A DNA stretch of 44,191 bases from Gammaproteobacteria bacterium (GTDB lineage: Bacteria > Pseudomonadota > Gammaproteobacteria > SZUA-152), in the NCBI GenBank assembly GCA_021647505.1, contig JAKIUN010000029.1, positions 1 through 44,191 on the forward strand, written 5' to 3'. The notes under the pieces are model-generated. The model saw only the letters and a program-made list of their open reading frames with translations, was not told the origin of the DNA and did no database searches. Of the stretch, positions 26,020 through 34,925 are shown in pieces (position 1 is the first letter of the stretch; each line of letters begins with the position of its first letter). A program made the position numbers and the translations under genes.

Positions 26020-28653
26020 ATGAAGCCTGGAATTTCTGTCAGGATCAGGGTTTTACTGATTGAAGCTAATGTCAGCAATGTCCACTGGGTCGCCGATACC
26101 CTGCATAGTGCGGGAAAGGGTTATTTCGGGCTGGCCCATGCGGTTGATCTGCCAGCGGCAGAGTCGATGCTTGGCGCGGGTCACTTCGATATCGTGGTGG
26201 CCGACATGCTGGATTTTGGCGGCAAAGGTCGGAATCTGGCGCAGTGGCAGAATCAGCATCTGTCAGACATCCCTCTGATTCTATTGGCTGATTCAGCGCA
26301 AGAGGCTCAGGTCAAGGCTCTGTGTGTGACAGGTGTGATGGACTATCTGCTGCGTGGTGAGACCAACCCCCAGTTGCTGGTACGTACGCTGGAGTTTGTC
26401 CTCGAACGTTGCCGGTTGCATGGCGAACTGGCCGCAGCCCGGCTGGATCAGGAACATCTGGCAACCCATGATCCGCTCACTGGCTTACCCAATCGCGCCC
26501 TGTTTCGTGATCGTCTGAGCACCAGCCTGCAACAGGCAGAGCGCAATACGGAAAAACTGGCGGTGCTGTTCATCGACCTTGACCGCTTTAAATCAGTCAA
26601 TGATACCTATGGGCATGATGCCGGTGATCACCTCTTGAAGCAGGTGAGTGAGCGGTTGGTGGCCGGTGTGCGTGGTCGCGATATTCTTGCCCGCTTGGGT
26701 GGGGATGAATTTGGCTGTGTGTTGACGGGGATCGGTTCCCCGGCCAATGCGGAAAAGGTCGCGCGTCAGATCCTGCAATCCCTGTCGCAGCCCATTGCTT
26801 TGAAAGAGCAGTGGGTGGCCTGCACACCCAGTATCGGTATTGCCATCTACCCGAGCGATGGTGCAGATGCCTGTTTATTGATGAAGCATGCCGATGCCGC
26901 GATGTACACGGCCAAACAGCAGGGGCGTGCCTGTCTGCGTTTCTTCAATGCCAAGATTCATGCGGAAGAGATCCGTCGTCTAACCCTGGAAGTCGATCTG
27001 CGCCATGCCATGGAGCGAGGTGAATTTTCCATCCATTACCAGCCTATCCTTGATCCGAAGACCGGTATGGTGAAGGCGCTGGAGGCGTTGCTACGCTGGG
27101 AGCATCCCGAGCTGGGTATGATTCCACCACTGGACTTTATTCTCTTGGCCGAATCCAGTGGCATGATTATTCCACTGGGAGAATGGGTGCTGCGGACGGC
27201 CTGTGCCCAGAACAAGGCCTGGCAACAGCGGGGCCTGGCGCCAGTGCGAGTGGCGGTCAATCTCTCCGCGCTGCAGTTTGGTGATGAGAATAATCTGCTC
27301 AGCATGGTGCGGGAGATCTTGCAGGAAACCGGTCTGGAATCACGTTGGCTGGAGTTTGAAATTACCGAAAGCGCTGCCATGAAAAACCCTAAACTCACCA
27401 TTGAGATCCTGACGGCATTGCGAGATCTCGGTGTGCGCATCGCCATCGACGATTTTGGTACGGGTTATTCCTCACTCAGTTATTTGCAGCGTTTTCCCAT
27501 CGATACACTGAAGATCGACCGCAGCTTCGTCAAGGATGTCATGGTGAATAGCGAATCGGCGGCGATTACCAATTCCATCGTTCACCTTGCCCATTCCCTG
27601 GGGCTGGAAACGGTGGCGGAAGGCGTGGAGGGGGCCGACCAGGAGGCCTATCTGCGCAAACTGAATTGCACCTATGTGCAGGGTTATTATTACAGCAAGC
27701 CGTTGCCAGTTGATGAAATGACCGTCATGCTGCAGCAGGGGAACTTGCAATGGAAGGCTCCCGTTGAGGCGGAGGTTATCGATATTCATGCCCCCTGGAA
27801 AAAACAGATTTCTATAGCGCTCAAAACCAGTAACGGTTTGCCTGTGATGTCCGAGGTAGGGCAAAAACTGCTACACCTGATGCAGGATCCGGACGCCCAT
27901 GTCCGGGAACTGAGCGACATTATTGCCAGTGATCCCGCCCTTGCGGCGCAGATTATTCGCTACGCCAATGCCCCATTTTTCGGATTTCAGGGGTGTATTG
28001 AGTCCATTGAAAAAGCGGTGGTTACAGTACTGGGTTACGACGGCGTCATGGGTATCGCGCTGGGATTGGTGGCCATGGGATCTTTGCCGGCCAGCGGCAA
28101 GGCTATGCTGGCGCACGAAGGTTTTTGGTGGAAAGCGGTGGTCGCCGGATCCATGGCCCAGGCACTGGCCTCACAACACCCCCTGCGCAGGCGTGTCAAA
28201 CCTGGGCTGGCCTATCTGTCGGCCCTGCTGCGTGATATCGGCCGTCTGTTCTTGGTGAGTCAGTTTGCGGACGCTTGTGATGCTATTGCGGACTGTCAAT
28301 CGCAGTCACCGGAGACGCCACCCGTGGATATTGAGAAGCATGTGCTGGGAATGGATCATGCGCACATTGGTGAGCAACTGTTGCGGAGCTGGCAATTGCC
28401 CGAAGAAGTGATTACTGCGGTTGCCCAGCATCATTGCGCGGATTATGACGGGGACTTTGCGGACTATGTTTATCTGTTGCAGGTGGTGAATATCCTGCTG
28501 GACGATGAGGCCGGGGACGAGCTTCGTGCTGAACTGCTGGGCGGGGTAGTGAAACATCTTGGCATCGATGTCCCGTGTGTGGTTGGTCTTTGGGAGACCA
28601 TTTTGCATGACCGTGAGGGCCTGGAATCCCTGGCCCGTCAGCTTGCCGCCTGA
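26020..28653 (+). CDS. Degenerate REC-GGDEF-EAL-HDOD signalling protein
   Basis: 877 residues from ATG 26020 (GGAG at 26011-26014). Domains: receiver-like fold (about 8-125) in which the acidic pair is lost (LLIEAN) and the conserved Lys is replaced (YLLRGE), so probably not phosphorylated; GGDEF (about 150-310) with intact RLGGDEF and RGRD at the I-site; EAL (about 325-565) with LEALLRWEHP, FEITES, IDDFGTGYSS, TLKIDRSF and ETVAEGVE; HDOD (about 590-790) with LPVMSEVGQKLLHLM, SDIIASDPALAAQIIRYAN and FIESIEKAV-like sequence. Both c-di-GMP synthesis and hydrolysis motifs are intact by eye. No N-terminal membrane segment. It is monocistronic and converges with the Sel1 gene. Confidence 0.9.
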   Translation: MKPGISVRIRVLLIEANVSNVHWVADTLHSAGKGYFGLAHAVDLPAAESMLGAGHFDIVVADMLDFGGKGRNLAQWQNQHLSDIPLILLADSAQEAQVKALCVTGVMDYLLRGETNPQLLVRTLEFVLERCRLHGELAAARLDQEHLATHDPLTGLPNRALFRDRLSTSLQQAERNTEKLAVLFIDLDRFKSVNDTYGHDAGDHLLKQVSERLVAGVRGRDILARLGGDEFGCVLTGIGSPANAEKVARQILQSLSQPIALKEQWVACTPSIGIAIYPSDGADACLLMKHADAAMYTAKQQGRACLRFFNAKIHAEEIRRLTLEVDLRHAMERGEFSIHYQPILDPKTGMVKALEALLRWEHPELGMIPPLDFILLAESSGMIIPLGEWVLRTACAQNKAWQQRGLAPVRVAVNLSALQFGDENNLLSMVREILQETGLESRWLEFEITESAAMKNPKLTIEILTALRDLGVRIAIDDFGTGYSSLSYLQRFPIDTLKIDRSFVKDVMVNSESAAITNSIVHLAHSLGLETVAEGVEGADQEAYLRKLNCTYVQGYYYSKPLPVDEMTVMLQQGNLQWKAPVEAEVIDIHAPWKKQISIALKTSNGLPVMSEVGQKLLHLMQDPDAHVRELSDIIASDPALAAQIIRYANAPFFGFQGCIESIEKAVVTVLGYDGVMGIALGLVAMGSLPASGKAMLAHEGFWWKAVVAGSMAQALASQHPLRRRVKPGLAYLSALLRDIGRLFLVSQFADACDAIADCQSQSPETPPVDIEKHVLGMDHAHIGEQLLRSWQLPEEVITAVAQHHCADYDGDFADYVYLLQVVNILLDDEAGDELRAELLGGVVKHLGIDVPCVVGLWETILHDREGLESLARQLAA

Positions 28654-28666
28654 ATCTTATACTTGC

Positions 28667-29716
28667 CTAACGATGTAACTCTATACTGTGCAGCTTGTTT
28701 TTTGTGCAGCTCAGATGTGTGTCATTTTCGAAAATACAGCTCAGTTCATGTTCTGTTTCCTGCCAGCCTTCACGCACAGGGAGTTTCGCTCCGGGGCCGG
28801 CGAACTCCTCATCGGTGATGGTGACTTTTAGCACATTATTTTGGTACGAGACGGTGAATGAACCATCTTCTTTGAAGCGGGACAGAGTGGCCTTGGTCTG
28901 AAAGTCGATGTCTGCTATGCCAATACTACGTCTCAGGGTTTTTGATTCGCATTCTATGCGGCTGTCCAAATCCTCGCACAGGGTGTTGGCAGAGGGCAGG
29001 TATTCGACCGCTTTGTCGTGCCTTTTCCATCCGCCGGCCTGTATCCGTTGTTTGGTCGTTAGCGGTATCGTTGTTGTAGGTGCTGCGGGTCTTGGTGTCA
29101 CAGTTGCGGGGGGGGGCGCCAAGGTTGCGGGTGCCGCTGGTTTTGGCGTGAGGTTTTTTCCCTTCAGTTCTTTCGCTGTAGCAAGGGCGTTACGACGAAG
29201 TTGGCGGAGTTTCTCTTGTTTTCGTTGATTTACGCGCTGCATACCCGTGGCAGCCACATCATAGTCCCCTCTGAGAGCTTGCTTGTACCATTCCAGGGCT
29301 TTGTCAAGATCCTGCGCCGTACCCTGGCCATTTTCATAGAGCGTTCCCAGGAAGTACTGGGCGCGTGCATATCCCTGATTGCTGGATTTGTTGAGCCAAT
29401 TGTGTGCTTTACGGTAATTTTTGCGGATGCCAGTACCGTTCAGATAGGCCATGCCCAGCTTGTATTCAGCCTTTATATTGCCTTGCTGGGTGGCCTTGCT
29501 ATACCAGCTGAAGGCCTGGCGTGGGTCTTTTTCGACACCCCTGCCTTTTTCATACATTTCGCCAATGGCGTATTGTGCCTTGGCATTACCCTGTTCGGCC
29601 TTGGCAAGCTCGGCGTGGAATTTTTGTTCCAGGATGTAATCTATGGCCGCCAGGGCTGCCGTATTGCTGAACATCATCGTCAGGGCAAAAATAATGCACT
29701 TGGCCCATCTATCCAT
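28667..29716 (-). CDS. Secreted Sel1-repeat protein with an extra C-terminal domain
   Basis: About 349 residues from ATG 29716 (AAGAAGG upstream; an earlier ATG at 29809 is less likely). Signal peptide MDRWAKCIIFALTMMFSNTAALA. Then three or four Sel1/TPR-like repeats (AKAQYAIGEMYEKGRGVEKD, AEYKLGMAYLNGTGIRKNY, ARAQYFLGTLYENGQGTAQD), a Pro/Thr-rich linker (about 195-235), and a C-terminal domain of about 100 residues with conserved-looking Cys (TLCEDLDSRIECESKTL, LSCIFENDTHLSC). Likely a periplasmic protein-binding scaffold. The C-terminal domain is not recognised. It converges with the upstream gene with only 13 bases between stops. Confidence 0.75.
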   Translation of the reverse strand: MDRWAKCIIFALTMMFSNTAALAAIDYILEQKFHAELAKAEQGNAKAQYAIGEMYEKGRGVEKDPRQAFSWYSKATQQGNIKAEYKLGMAYLNGTGIRKNYRKAHNWLNKSSNQGYARAQYFLGTLYENGQGTAQDLDKALEWYKQALRGDYDVAATGMQRVNQRKQEKLRQLRRNALATAKELKGKNLTPKPAAPATLAPPPATVTPRPAAPTTTIPLTTKQRIQAGGWKRHDKAVEYLPSANTLCEDLDSRIECESKTLRRSIGIADIDFQTKATLSRFKEDGSFTVSYQNNVLKVTITDEEFAGPGAKLPVREGWQETEHELSCIFENDTHLSCTKNKLHSIELHR

Positions 29717-30062
29717 AGTTACCTTCTTGTGTAATTGATGGCAGATACGGGTCAGTTTATCCGCTATTTGCCGCAGGTACGCATCGATTATTATTATTTT
29801 TACCGCCAACGACCGCCGTATTCACGTTGCGCCGGATAAAACATATTACCCAATCGATGGAATAATCACAGAGTAAAAGGGTGATTTCCATCCCTACACA
29901 ATGACTTATCGGAACAGTCTGGCTTATTCTTAAGGCTGGAGGACTGCAGGGTGTGGAGTTGACTCTGAAAACAGCTACCTGAAATACCACTTTTTATCTC
30001 GCCATTCCCCCTTCATGCAGTTAATTACGGCCTCTCGATGCTTTCTGCTTGAAATGTCTGTT
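29717..30062. other. Intergenic region with a hairpin at its end
   Basis: Between the Sel1 gene start and the DUF1249 gene end, both minus strand. I see no convincing gene. GCTTGAAA (30047-30054) and TTTCAGGC (30061-30068) form an 8-bp hairpin overlapping the DUF1249 stop, without a T-run. The AT-rich part near 29790-29860 may hold the Sel1 promoter, but no clear boxes were found. Confidence 0.4.
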
Positions 30063-30527
30063 TCAGGCATCGACAGGCTGGATTGCGTCACGGAAAATGC
30101 AACGGTTGTGCAGGCAGTGGTCGAGCCAGTCGCCAAGAAAGTGGTTGAGTTGCCATTTCTCGTCGCGGTGATACATACATGGGTTAGGGTAAGCGTAGCG
30201 GGGATCCAAGCGGTGGTGGCCCTGAAAGGCCAGGACTTCGGCGACATGGACGTCGTGATAGGTGCGGACTTTCATGTGCAGCGAGGGTAGCCAGCGGCGG
30301 CTGCCGCATTGCTGTAGTTGGAGGGAAAAGGTGGTGGTGTATTTGCTTTTTTCCAGGACTTCCACGGCCAGACGCGTGTCGCCACGGCCTTGCAGGCAGA
30401 GCGGGGCGGTGATGTCGCGGATGCCCGGAATGACCAGCAGCAGCTTGGAGAAATTACGTTCGTGCAGGCGCGTGGCATTGTGGAGACGGCGCTTGCGTAT
30501 CACAGGTTCGAAGGTGAAACAGGGCAT
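30063..30527 (-). CDS. DUF1249 (YqiB-like) protein
   Basis: 154 residues from ATG 30527 (MPCFTFEPVIRKRRLHNATR). An upstream ATG at 30566 would overlap fliA by 14 bases. Motifs shared with E. coli YqiB: HERNFSKLLLVIPG, KYTTTFSLQ, LPSLHMKVRTYHDVHVAEVL, DPRYAYPNPCMYHRDEKWQLNHFLGDWLDHCLHNR. The function is not established. It lies directly after fliA on the same strand, which is unusual for this family. Confidence 0.85.
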   Translation of the reverse strand: MPCFTFEPVIRKRRLHNATRLHERNFSKLLLVIPGIRDITAPLCLQGRGDTRLAVEVLEKSKYTTTFSLQLQQCGSRRWLPSLHMKVRTYHDVHVAEVLAFQGHHRLDPRYAYPNPCMYHRDEKWQLNHFLGDWLDHCLHNRCIFRDAIQPVDA

Positions 30528-30552
30528 GATTGTCTGGTCTTGTGGAAAACCC

Positions 30553-31269
30553 CTATTGTTGCCCAATCCAGTCCTTCATGCGAGCCCGCAGGCGAATATG
30601 TGCCTGGCTCAATAACTGACTGATACGGGATTCACTGACGCTGAGTACGTCACCGATCTCGCGCAGATTGAGTTCGGATTCGTAGTACAGGGCCACCGTC
30701 ATTTTTTCCCGCTCCGGCAGGGTGGCGATGGCTTTGGAAAGACGTTCACGGAAATGCTGTTTCTCCAGCTGATCCTGGATGCCGGGTTTGGTGTCCATAA
30801 TGGACTGGCCGATGGCATCTTCGTCGATGCCGATCTCGTCCCAGCTGAGTACCCGGTGAGTGGAGACATCCTGCAGGGTCTTGAAATACTCTGCCTTGCT
30901 GATGCCCAGAACCTGAACGACCTCCTCGTCGCGTGCATCACGGCCCTCGCGGTTCTCGATCTCGCGGATGGCGGCGGTGATATCGCGTACCTTGCGGTGT
31001 ACCGACTTCGGCGCCCAGTCATTGCGGCGCAGCTCGTCGAGCATGGCGCCACGGATACGGATGCCGGCGTAGGTCTCGAAGCTGGCGCCCTGGTTGGCAT
31101 CGTATTTCTTCGCCGCCTCCAACAGGCCAATCATGCCGGCTTGTAGTAAGTCATCCACCAACACCGTAGCGGGTAGACGGGCTTTCAGGTGGTAGGCAAT
31201 GCGTTTCACCAGTGGCGCATAACGCATCACCAGTTCATCATGCAGATTTTCCACCAGATTATCGTACAT
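30553..31269 (-). CDS. fliA: Flagellar sigma factor FliA (sigma-28)
   Basis: 238 residues, normal for FliA. Region 2: LVKRIAYHLKARLPATVLVDDLLQAGMIGLLEAAKKYD and TYAGIRIRGAMLDELRRNDWAPKSVHRK (sigma-28 signature). Region 3: RDEEVVQVLGISKAEYFKTLQD. Region 4: LPEREKMTVALYYESELNLREIGDVLSVSESRISQLLSQAHIRL. It would direct RNA polymerase to late flagellar and chemotaxis promoters. GAGGG lies 4 bases before ATG 31269. No flagellar gene is adjacent: it sits between recR and a DUF1249 gene. Confidence 0.92.
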   Translation of the reverse strand: MYDNLVENLHDELVMRYAPLVKRIAYHLKARLPATVLVDDLLQAGMIGLLEAAKKYDANQGASFETYAGIRIRGAMLDELRRNDWAPKSVHRKVRDITAAIREIENREGRDARDEEVVQVLGISKAEYFKTLQDVSTHRVLSWDEIGIDEDAIGQSIMDTKPGIQDQLEKQHFRERLSKAIATLPEREKMTVALYYESELNLREIGDVLSVSESRISQLLSQAHIRLRARMKDWIGQQ

Positions 31270-31371
31270 ACAGCCCTCGGCAAGGTATGAATGTGTTGCT
31301 ATAGTCTGCCTTTTCAGCGGCAGTGAGCAGGGGATCTTTAATGAGAGGGTGGCGCCGGGCAGACCGGCGGA

Positions 31372-31968
31372 TCAGATTTCGCGACGACCGGCAAAGGCGA
31401 GGGAGAGGGTGCCGCCATCGACGTATTCCAACTCGCCACCCAGGGGTACGCCATGTGCGATGCGGGTGCTGCGGATGCCCTGGGCATGTACTATTTCGCG
31501 GATGTAGTGGGCGGTGGCCTCGCCCTCCACGGTGGGGTTGGTGGCAAGGATTACCTCGCTGATCCCGCCCTTGGTGAGGCGTGTTTCGAACTGATCCAGG
31601 CCGATTTCCACTGGGCCGATGCCGTCCAGTGGTGAGAGGTGGCCCATGAGTACAAAATACAGGCCGCGATAGGCGGTGGATTGCTCGATGGCGCGCACAT
31701 CGGCAGGGGATTCCACCACGCACAGCAGGCTATGGTCACGGGTGGCGTTGGCGCACAGCAGGCAGGTGTCCGTTTCACTCAGGGTGCGGCAGTGGTGGCA
31801 GTGGCCGATTTTCTCCACGGTCTCTTGCAGGGATCGGGCGAGTTGCACGGCACCCTCGCGATCATGTTCCAGCAGGTGAAAGGCCATGCGCTGTGCCGAC
31901 TTCGGGCCGACGCCCGGCAGGCAGCGCAGATCCTCGATGAGGCGGCAGATGAGGGGGCTGAATTCCAA
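31372..31968 (-). CDS. recR: Recombination protein RecR
   Basis: 198 residues, full length. HhH motif [17 protein letters not shown], zinc finger [16 protein letters not shown], Toprim domain with [39 protein letters not shown] and [16 protein letters not shown]. It acts with RecFO to load RecA at gaps. The start is TTG at 31968: a stop codon lies just upstream in frame and the protein begins at the usual family position ([15 protein letters not shown]). No strong ribosome binding site; it starts 23 bases after ybaB, suggesting translational coupling. Confidence 0.96.
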   Translation of the reverse strand: MEFSPLICRLIEDLRCLPGVGPKSAQRMAFHLLEHDREGAVQLARSLQETVEKIGHCHHCRTLSETDTCLLCANATRDHSLLCVVESPADVRAIEQSTAYRGLYFVLMGHLSPLDGIGPVEIGLDQFETRLTKGGISEVILATNPTVEGEATAHYIREIVHAQGIRSTRIAHGVPLGGELEYVDGGTLSLAFAGRREI

Positions 31969-31991
31969 GATTATTCACTAATAACAGTTGG

Positions 31992-32318
31992 TTAGAATGG
32001 CATTTTAAAGCCATCTGGAAGGTTTATACCTGCCGTCATGCCGGACATCTTTTCCTGCGTGTTGCTCTCTACCTGGCGCACGGCATCATTGACCGCCGCA
32101 GCCAGCAGGTCTTCGAGCATTTCCTTGTCGTCGCCCATCAAGCTGTCATCGATGGACACGCGCTTGACGTCATGGCGCCCGGTCATGATCACGCTGACCA
32201 TGCCGCCGCCGGACTGGCCGGTGACCTCCATGTTGGCCAACTCTTCCTGGGCCTTCTTCATGTTTTCCTGCATCTCCTGAGCCTGCTTCATCAGCTTGCC
32301 AATACCACCTTTCATCAT
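31992..32318 (-). CDS. ybaB: YbaB/EbfC nucleoid-associated protein
   Basis: 108 residues from ATG 32318 ([20 protein letters not shown]), with GAGGAAA 7 bases upstream. An upstream in-frame start at 32411 would add an unlikely extension. Coiled N-terminal helix followed by [30 protein letters not shown] and [17 protein letters not shown], the YbaB family pattern. It binds DNA as a dimer. It is the usual neighbour of dnaX and recR. Confidence 0.95.
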   Translation of the reverse strand: MMKGGIGKLMKQAQEMQENMKKAQEELANMEVTGQSGGGMVSVIMTGRHDVKRVSIDDSLMGDDKEMLEDLLAAAVNDAVRQVESNTQEKMSGMTAGINLPDGFKMPF

Positions 32319-32422
32319 GATGTGTTTCCTCGTTTTCAGTTTCTTTCCACGGGTGGGGATTATACCTGAGGGAGGGGAGTAATGGCTTAGGTTTGAGGCG
32401 CCTATTGCCAAGAGTTCTTATG

Positions 32423-32569
32423 GAGCGGGCCATGCCCGCGAAAAACAACAAAAAAACAATGACTCTGTGGGAGCGGCTTCAGCCGCGAAAAAAATAGGCT
32501 TCATTCGCGGCTGAAGCCGCTCCCACAGAGTCGACAGTCTCACAAAGCCATCGCGGGCATGGCCCGCTC
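32423..32569. repeat. Paired REP-like elements in inverted orientation
   Basis: 32504-32569 is identical over 66 bases to 7179-7244. 32423-32489 is an inverted relative with the same two palindromes but a different A-rich spacer. Together they form a symmetric structure in the dnaX-ybaB gap. Both palindromes (GCGGGCATGGCCCGC type and CGCGGCTGAAGCCGC type) are typical of REP/BIME families. Confidence 0.85.
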
Positions 32570-32582
32570 TGGAAGCAGATTG

Positions 32583-34550
32583 TCAATCAACGGGCTGCAC
32601 GGAGCCGGGGTTGACCTGGGCGGCGAAGGTTTCGCGCAGGGCCTGCACGGTATGATCCTGCTCGATGCTGGCCTCGGCCTGGCGCTGGCGTGTGGCCTGA
32701 CGCTGCTTCTGGCGCATCGCCGGGCTGGTGCTGTCAGTCTGTTCCACGTTGATGCTGAGGGTGATGGTTGCGCCCAGCTGTTGGCTCAGTGCCTCACGTA
32801 GCAGGTTTTCGCGTGGCGTGCTCAGTAGCTGCGCATGGGCAGGTGAGAGGCTGAGAGTGAAGTGGTTGCCCTGTCGGCTCGTCAGTGCACAGTTCAGCGC
32901 TAACTGTTGGTTGACGCCCTTCAAGTCCAGTGTGGTGGCCAGGGATTCCCATTCGTCCGGGCCCGGCGTTGCTTCGATGGGTGTCACAGGGGGGCTGGTT
33001 ACCGGTGAGGGTTCGGCCACGGCCAGTATCACGTGCCTTTCTACTATGGGGGCAATAGTGGACACAGCGGCGCCGGCCGGGGTGTTGCCATATGCCGGAG
33101 GAATCTCTTCTTTCATATAGTCCGGCATCGGTGGCACATCGTCAGTGACGAGGGGAGGTGCCTGAGTCTGTGGGGGCGGGTTTTGCCGGATAGCCTGTGG
33201 TGTGGCTCGGGTTGCTATGGGTTGGCCCGGGGCAGTGCTGGCATTTGCTGACTTTTCTGTCTTTGCCGTTTTCGTCTTACCCGTCAGCTGGGAGCGTACG
33301 TCGGCCAAGGCACTGGCGCGCCGTGATGTGTCCGTGGTGCGTGATAGGTTTGCTTGACTGGTGGGGTTTGATTGCGGTGGTACGCCGTGGTTTACCGGTG
33401 CTGTTGCTGTTGCTGGAGCGGGCTGCTGCATGGCGGTGGATTGTGCTGGCCTGTCGCCTCGGGCGTTGTCTGGGCGAAAGGCCAGCATGCGTAGCAGCAC
33501 CATCTCGAAGCCGCCCCGCGGGGTGGGGGCGAGGGGCAGGTCACGGCGGCCGATGAGGGCGATCTGGTAGTAGAGCTGCACGTCTTCCGGCGACAGGCGT
33601 CCGGCCAGCGCCAGTACTGCCTCACGGTCAGCCATTTCATCGTTGATCGTTCCGGGTACGGCCTGTACCAGGGCGATACGGTGCAGGGTGGAGATCAGTT
33701 CGGCCAGCACCCCGGCAAAGTCCGGCGCCTGCTCTGCCAGTTGTGCGACGCGTGTGAGTAAGGCGCTGGCGTCAGCATCGGCGAGGCCGGTGAGCAAATC
33801 GATGACGTGGTGTTGTTCGATGCTGCCCAGCATGCTGCGTACATCGGACTCGCGCAGGGTACCCGCACCGAAAGCGATGGCCTGATCGAGCAGGCTGAGG
33901 GCATCACGCATGGAGCCGTCGGCGGCGCGTGCGATGAGACCGAGGGCCGGGATGTCAAACTCGACACCCTCCTTTCCCAACACCATCTCAAGGTGGTTAC
34001 GGATCTGCTCCGGCGACAGGTGCTTGAGATTGAATTGCAGGCAGCGTGAGAGGATGGTGACCGGCAGCTTCTGCGGATCGGTGGTGGCAAGCAGGAACTT
34101 GACATGCGGTGGCGGTTCTTCCAGCGTTTTCAACAGAGCATTGAAGCTGCTGTTGGAGAACATATGCACTTCATCGATGAGATAGACCTTATAGCGGCCA
34201 CGGGTAGGGGCGTACTGCACGTTTTCCAACAGTTCACGGGTTTCGTCCACCTTGGTGCGCGAGGCGGCGTCCACTTCGATCAGGTCGACGTAGCGACCTT
34301 CGTTGATTTCGGTGCAGGTGGGACAGGTGCCGCAGGGGGTGGAGCTGATGCCCTGTTCACAATTCAGTGACTTGGCGAGGATGCGTGCGATGGTGGTCTT
34401 GCCCACACCACGGGTACCGGTGAACAGGAAAGCGTGGTGCAGACGGTCGCTGTCCAGGGCATTGGTCAGTGCCTGGCGCACATGCTCTTGACCGACCAGT
34501 TCAGCGAAGTTGCGCGGGCGCCATTTGCGCGCCAGAACCTGATAACTCAT
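32583..34550 (-). CDS. dnaX: DNA polymerase III subunits gamma and tau
   Basis: 655 residues, tau-length. Walker A in GTRGVGKTTIARILAK, zinc cysteines (NCEQG, CGTCPTC), Walker B LIDEVHMFS, sensor and arginine finger in DPQKLPVTILSRCLQF. After residue about 370 comes a Pro/Gln/Thr-rich linker and a tau C-terminal domain. It is the clamp-loader ATPase of replication. I see no A AAA AAG slippery heptamer in the Lys-rich stretch LTGKTKTAKTEKS, so gamma may not be made by the E. coli-type frameshift. Order dnaX-ybaB-recR is conserved. Confidence 0.96.
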   Translation of the reverse strand: MSYQVLARKWRPRNFAELVGQEHVRQALTNALDSDRLHHAFLFTGTRGVGKTTIARILAKSLNCEQGISSTPCGTCPTCTEINEGRYVDLIEVDAASRTKVDETRELLENVQYAPTRGRYKVYLIDEVHMFSNSSFNALLKTLEEPPPHVKFLLATTDPQKLPVTILSRCLQFNLKHLSPEQIRNHLEMVLGKEGVEFDIPALGLIARAADGSMRDALSLLDQAIAFGAGTLRESDVRSMLGSIEQHHVIDLLTGLADADASALLTRVAQLAEQAPDFAGVLAELISTLHRIALVQAVPGTINDEMADREAVLALAGRLSPEDVQLYYQIALIGRRDLPLAPTPRGGFEMVLLRMLAFRPDNARGDRPAQSTAMQQPAPATATAPVNHGVPPQSNPTSQANLSRTTDTSRRASALADVRSQLTGKTKTAKTEKSANASTAPGQPIATRATPQAIRQNPPPQTQAPPLVTDDVPPMPDYMKEEIPPAYGNTPAGAAVSTIAPIVERHVILAVAEPSPVTSPPVTPIEATPGPDEWESLATTLDLKGVNQQLALNCALTSRQGNHFTLSLSPAHAQLLSTPRENLLREALSQQLGATITLSINVEQTDSTSPAMRQKQRQATRQRQAEASIEQDHTVQALRETFAAQVNPGSVQPVD

Positions 34551-34727
34551 GGGATTCGCTACCTGCGTTTGACGGGTCGTCCATTCTAGCGGGTTTTGGG
34601 GCGCTTGGGATGCTTAGTGTTGGGCAGACGGTTGCGTGCGCCGCGCGATGATCGCCATGCGAAGTTGCCGTGCCACCATTTCAGCTAAGCACTAAGCACT
34701 GAAAACTCAACACTAAAAAATGGAGAT

Positions 34728-34838
34728 GGCCCATGCCAGCCACACCCCGGCACACGGATCCACTGCTGCCGCTGCTCCCTTCCGGGCCTGACGGGGTTCA
34801 CAGTTTACCGTTGCGAGGGGACCGACACGAGCCACCAT
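34728..34838 (-). ncRNA. ffs: 4.5S signal recognition particle RNA
   Basis: Read on the minus strand, the sequence has GTCAGGCCCGGAAGGGAGCA, the conserved SRP domain IV loop and its closing stem, then GTGTGCCGGGGTGTGGCTGG near the 3' end, both as in E. coli 4.5S RNA. The ends are approximate: 5' GGTGGCTC near 34838 and 3' GGGCCATC near 34728 pair imperfectly. A run of T on the minus strand (34714-34721 region) could end the transcript. It lies upstream of dnaX, a common location. Confidence 0.92.
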
Positions 34839-34843
34839 CGAGA

Positions 34844-34873
34844 CCCGCTGAGCAGGTCTGTCCGTTCAGCGGG
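34844..34873 (-). terminator. Hairpin between the MOSC gene and ffs
   Basis: CCCGCTGA (34844-34851) pairs with TCAGCGGG (34866-34873), an 8-bp stem with a 14-base loop. It ends the region after the MOSC gene (minus) and sits just before ffs. No clean T-run, so it may instead be a 5' leader structure of ffs. Confidence 0.4.
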
Positions 34874-34925
34874 CGGCAATGATACCACCAAAACAGGGTC
34901 GGCCGGCAAGCGTTGGTGTTGCCGG

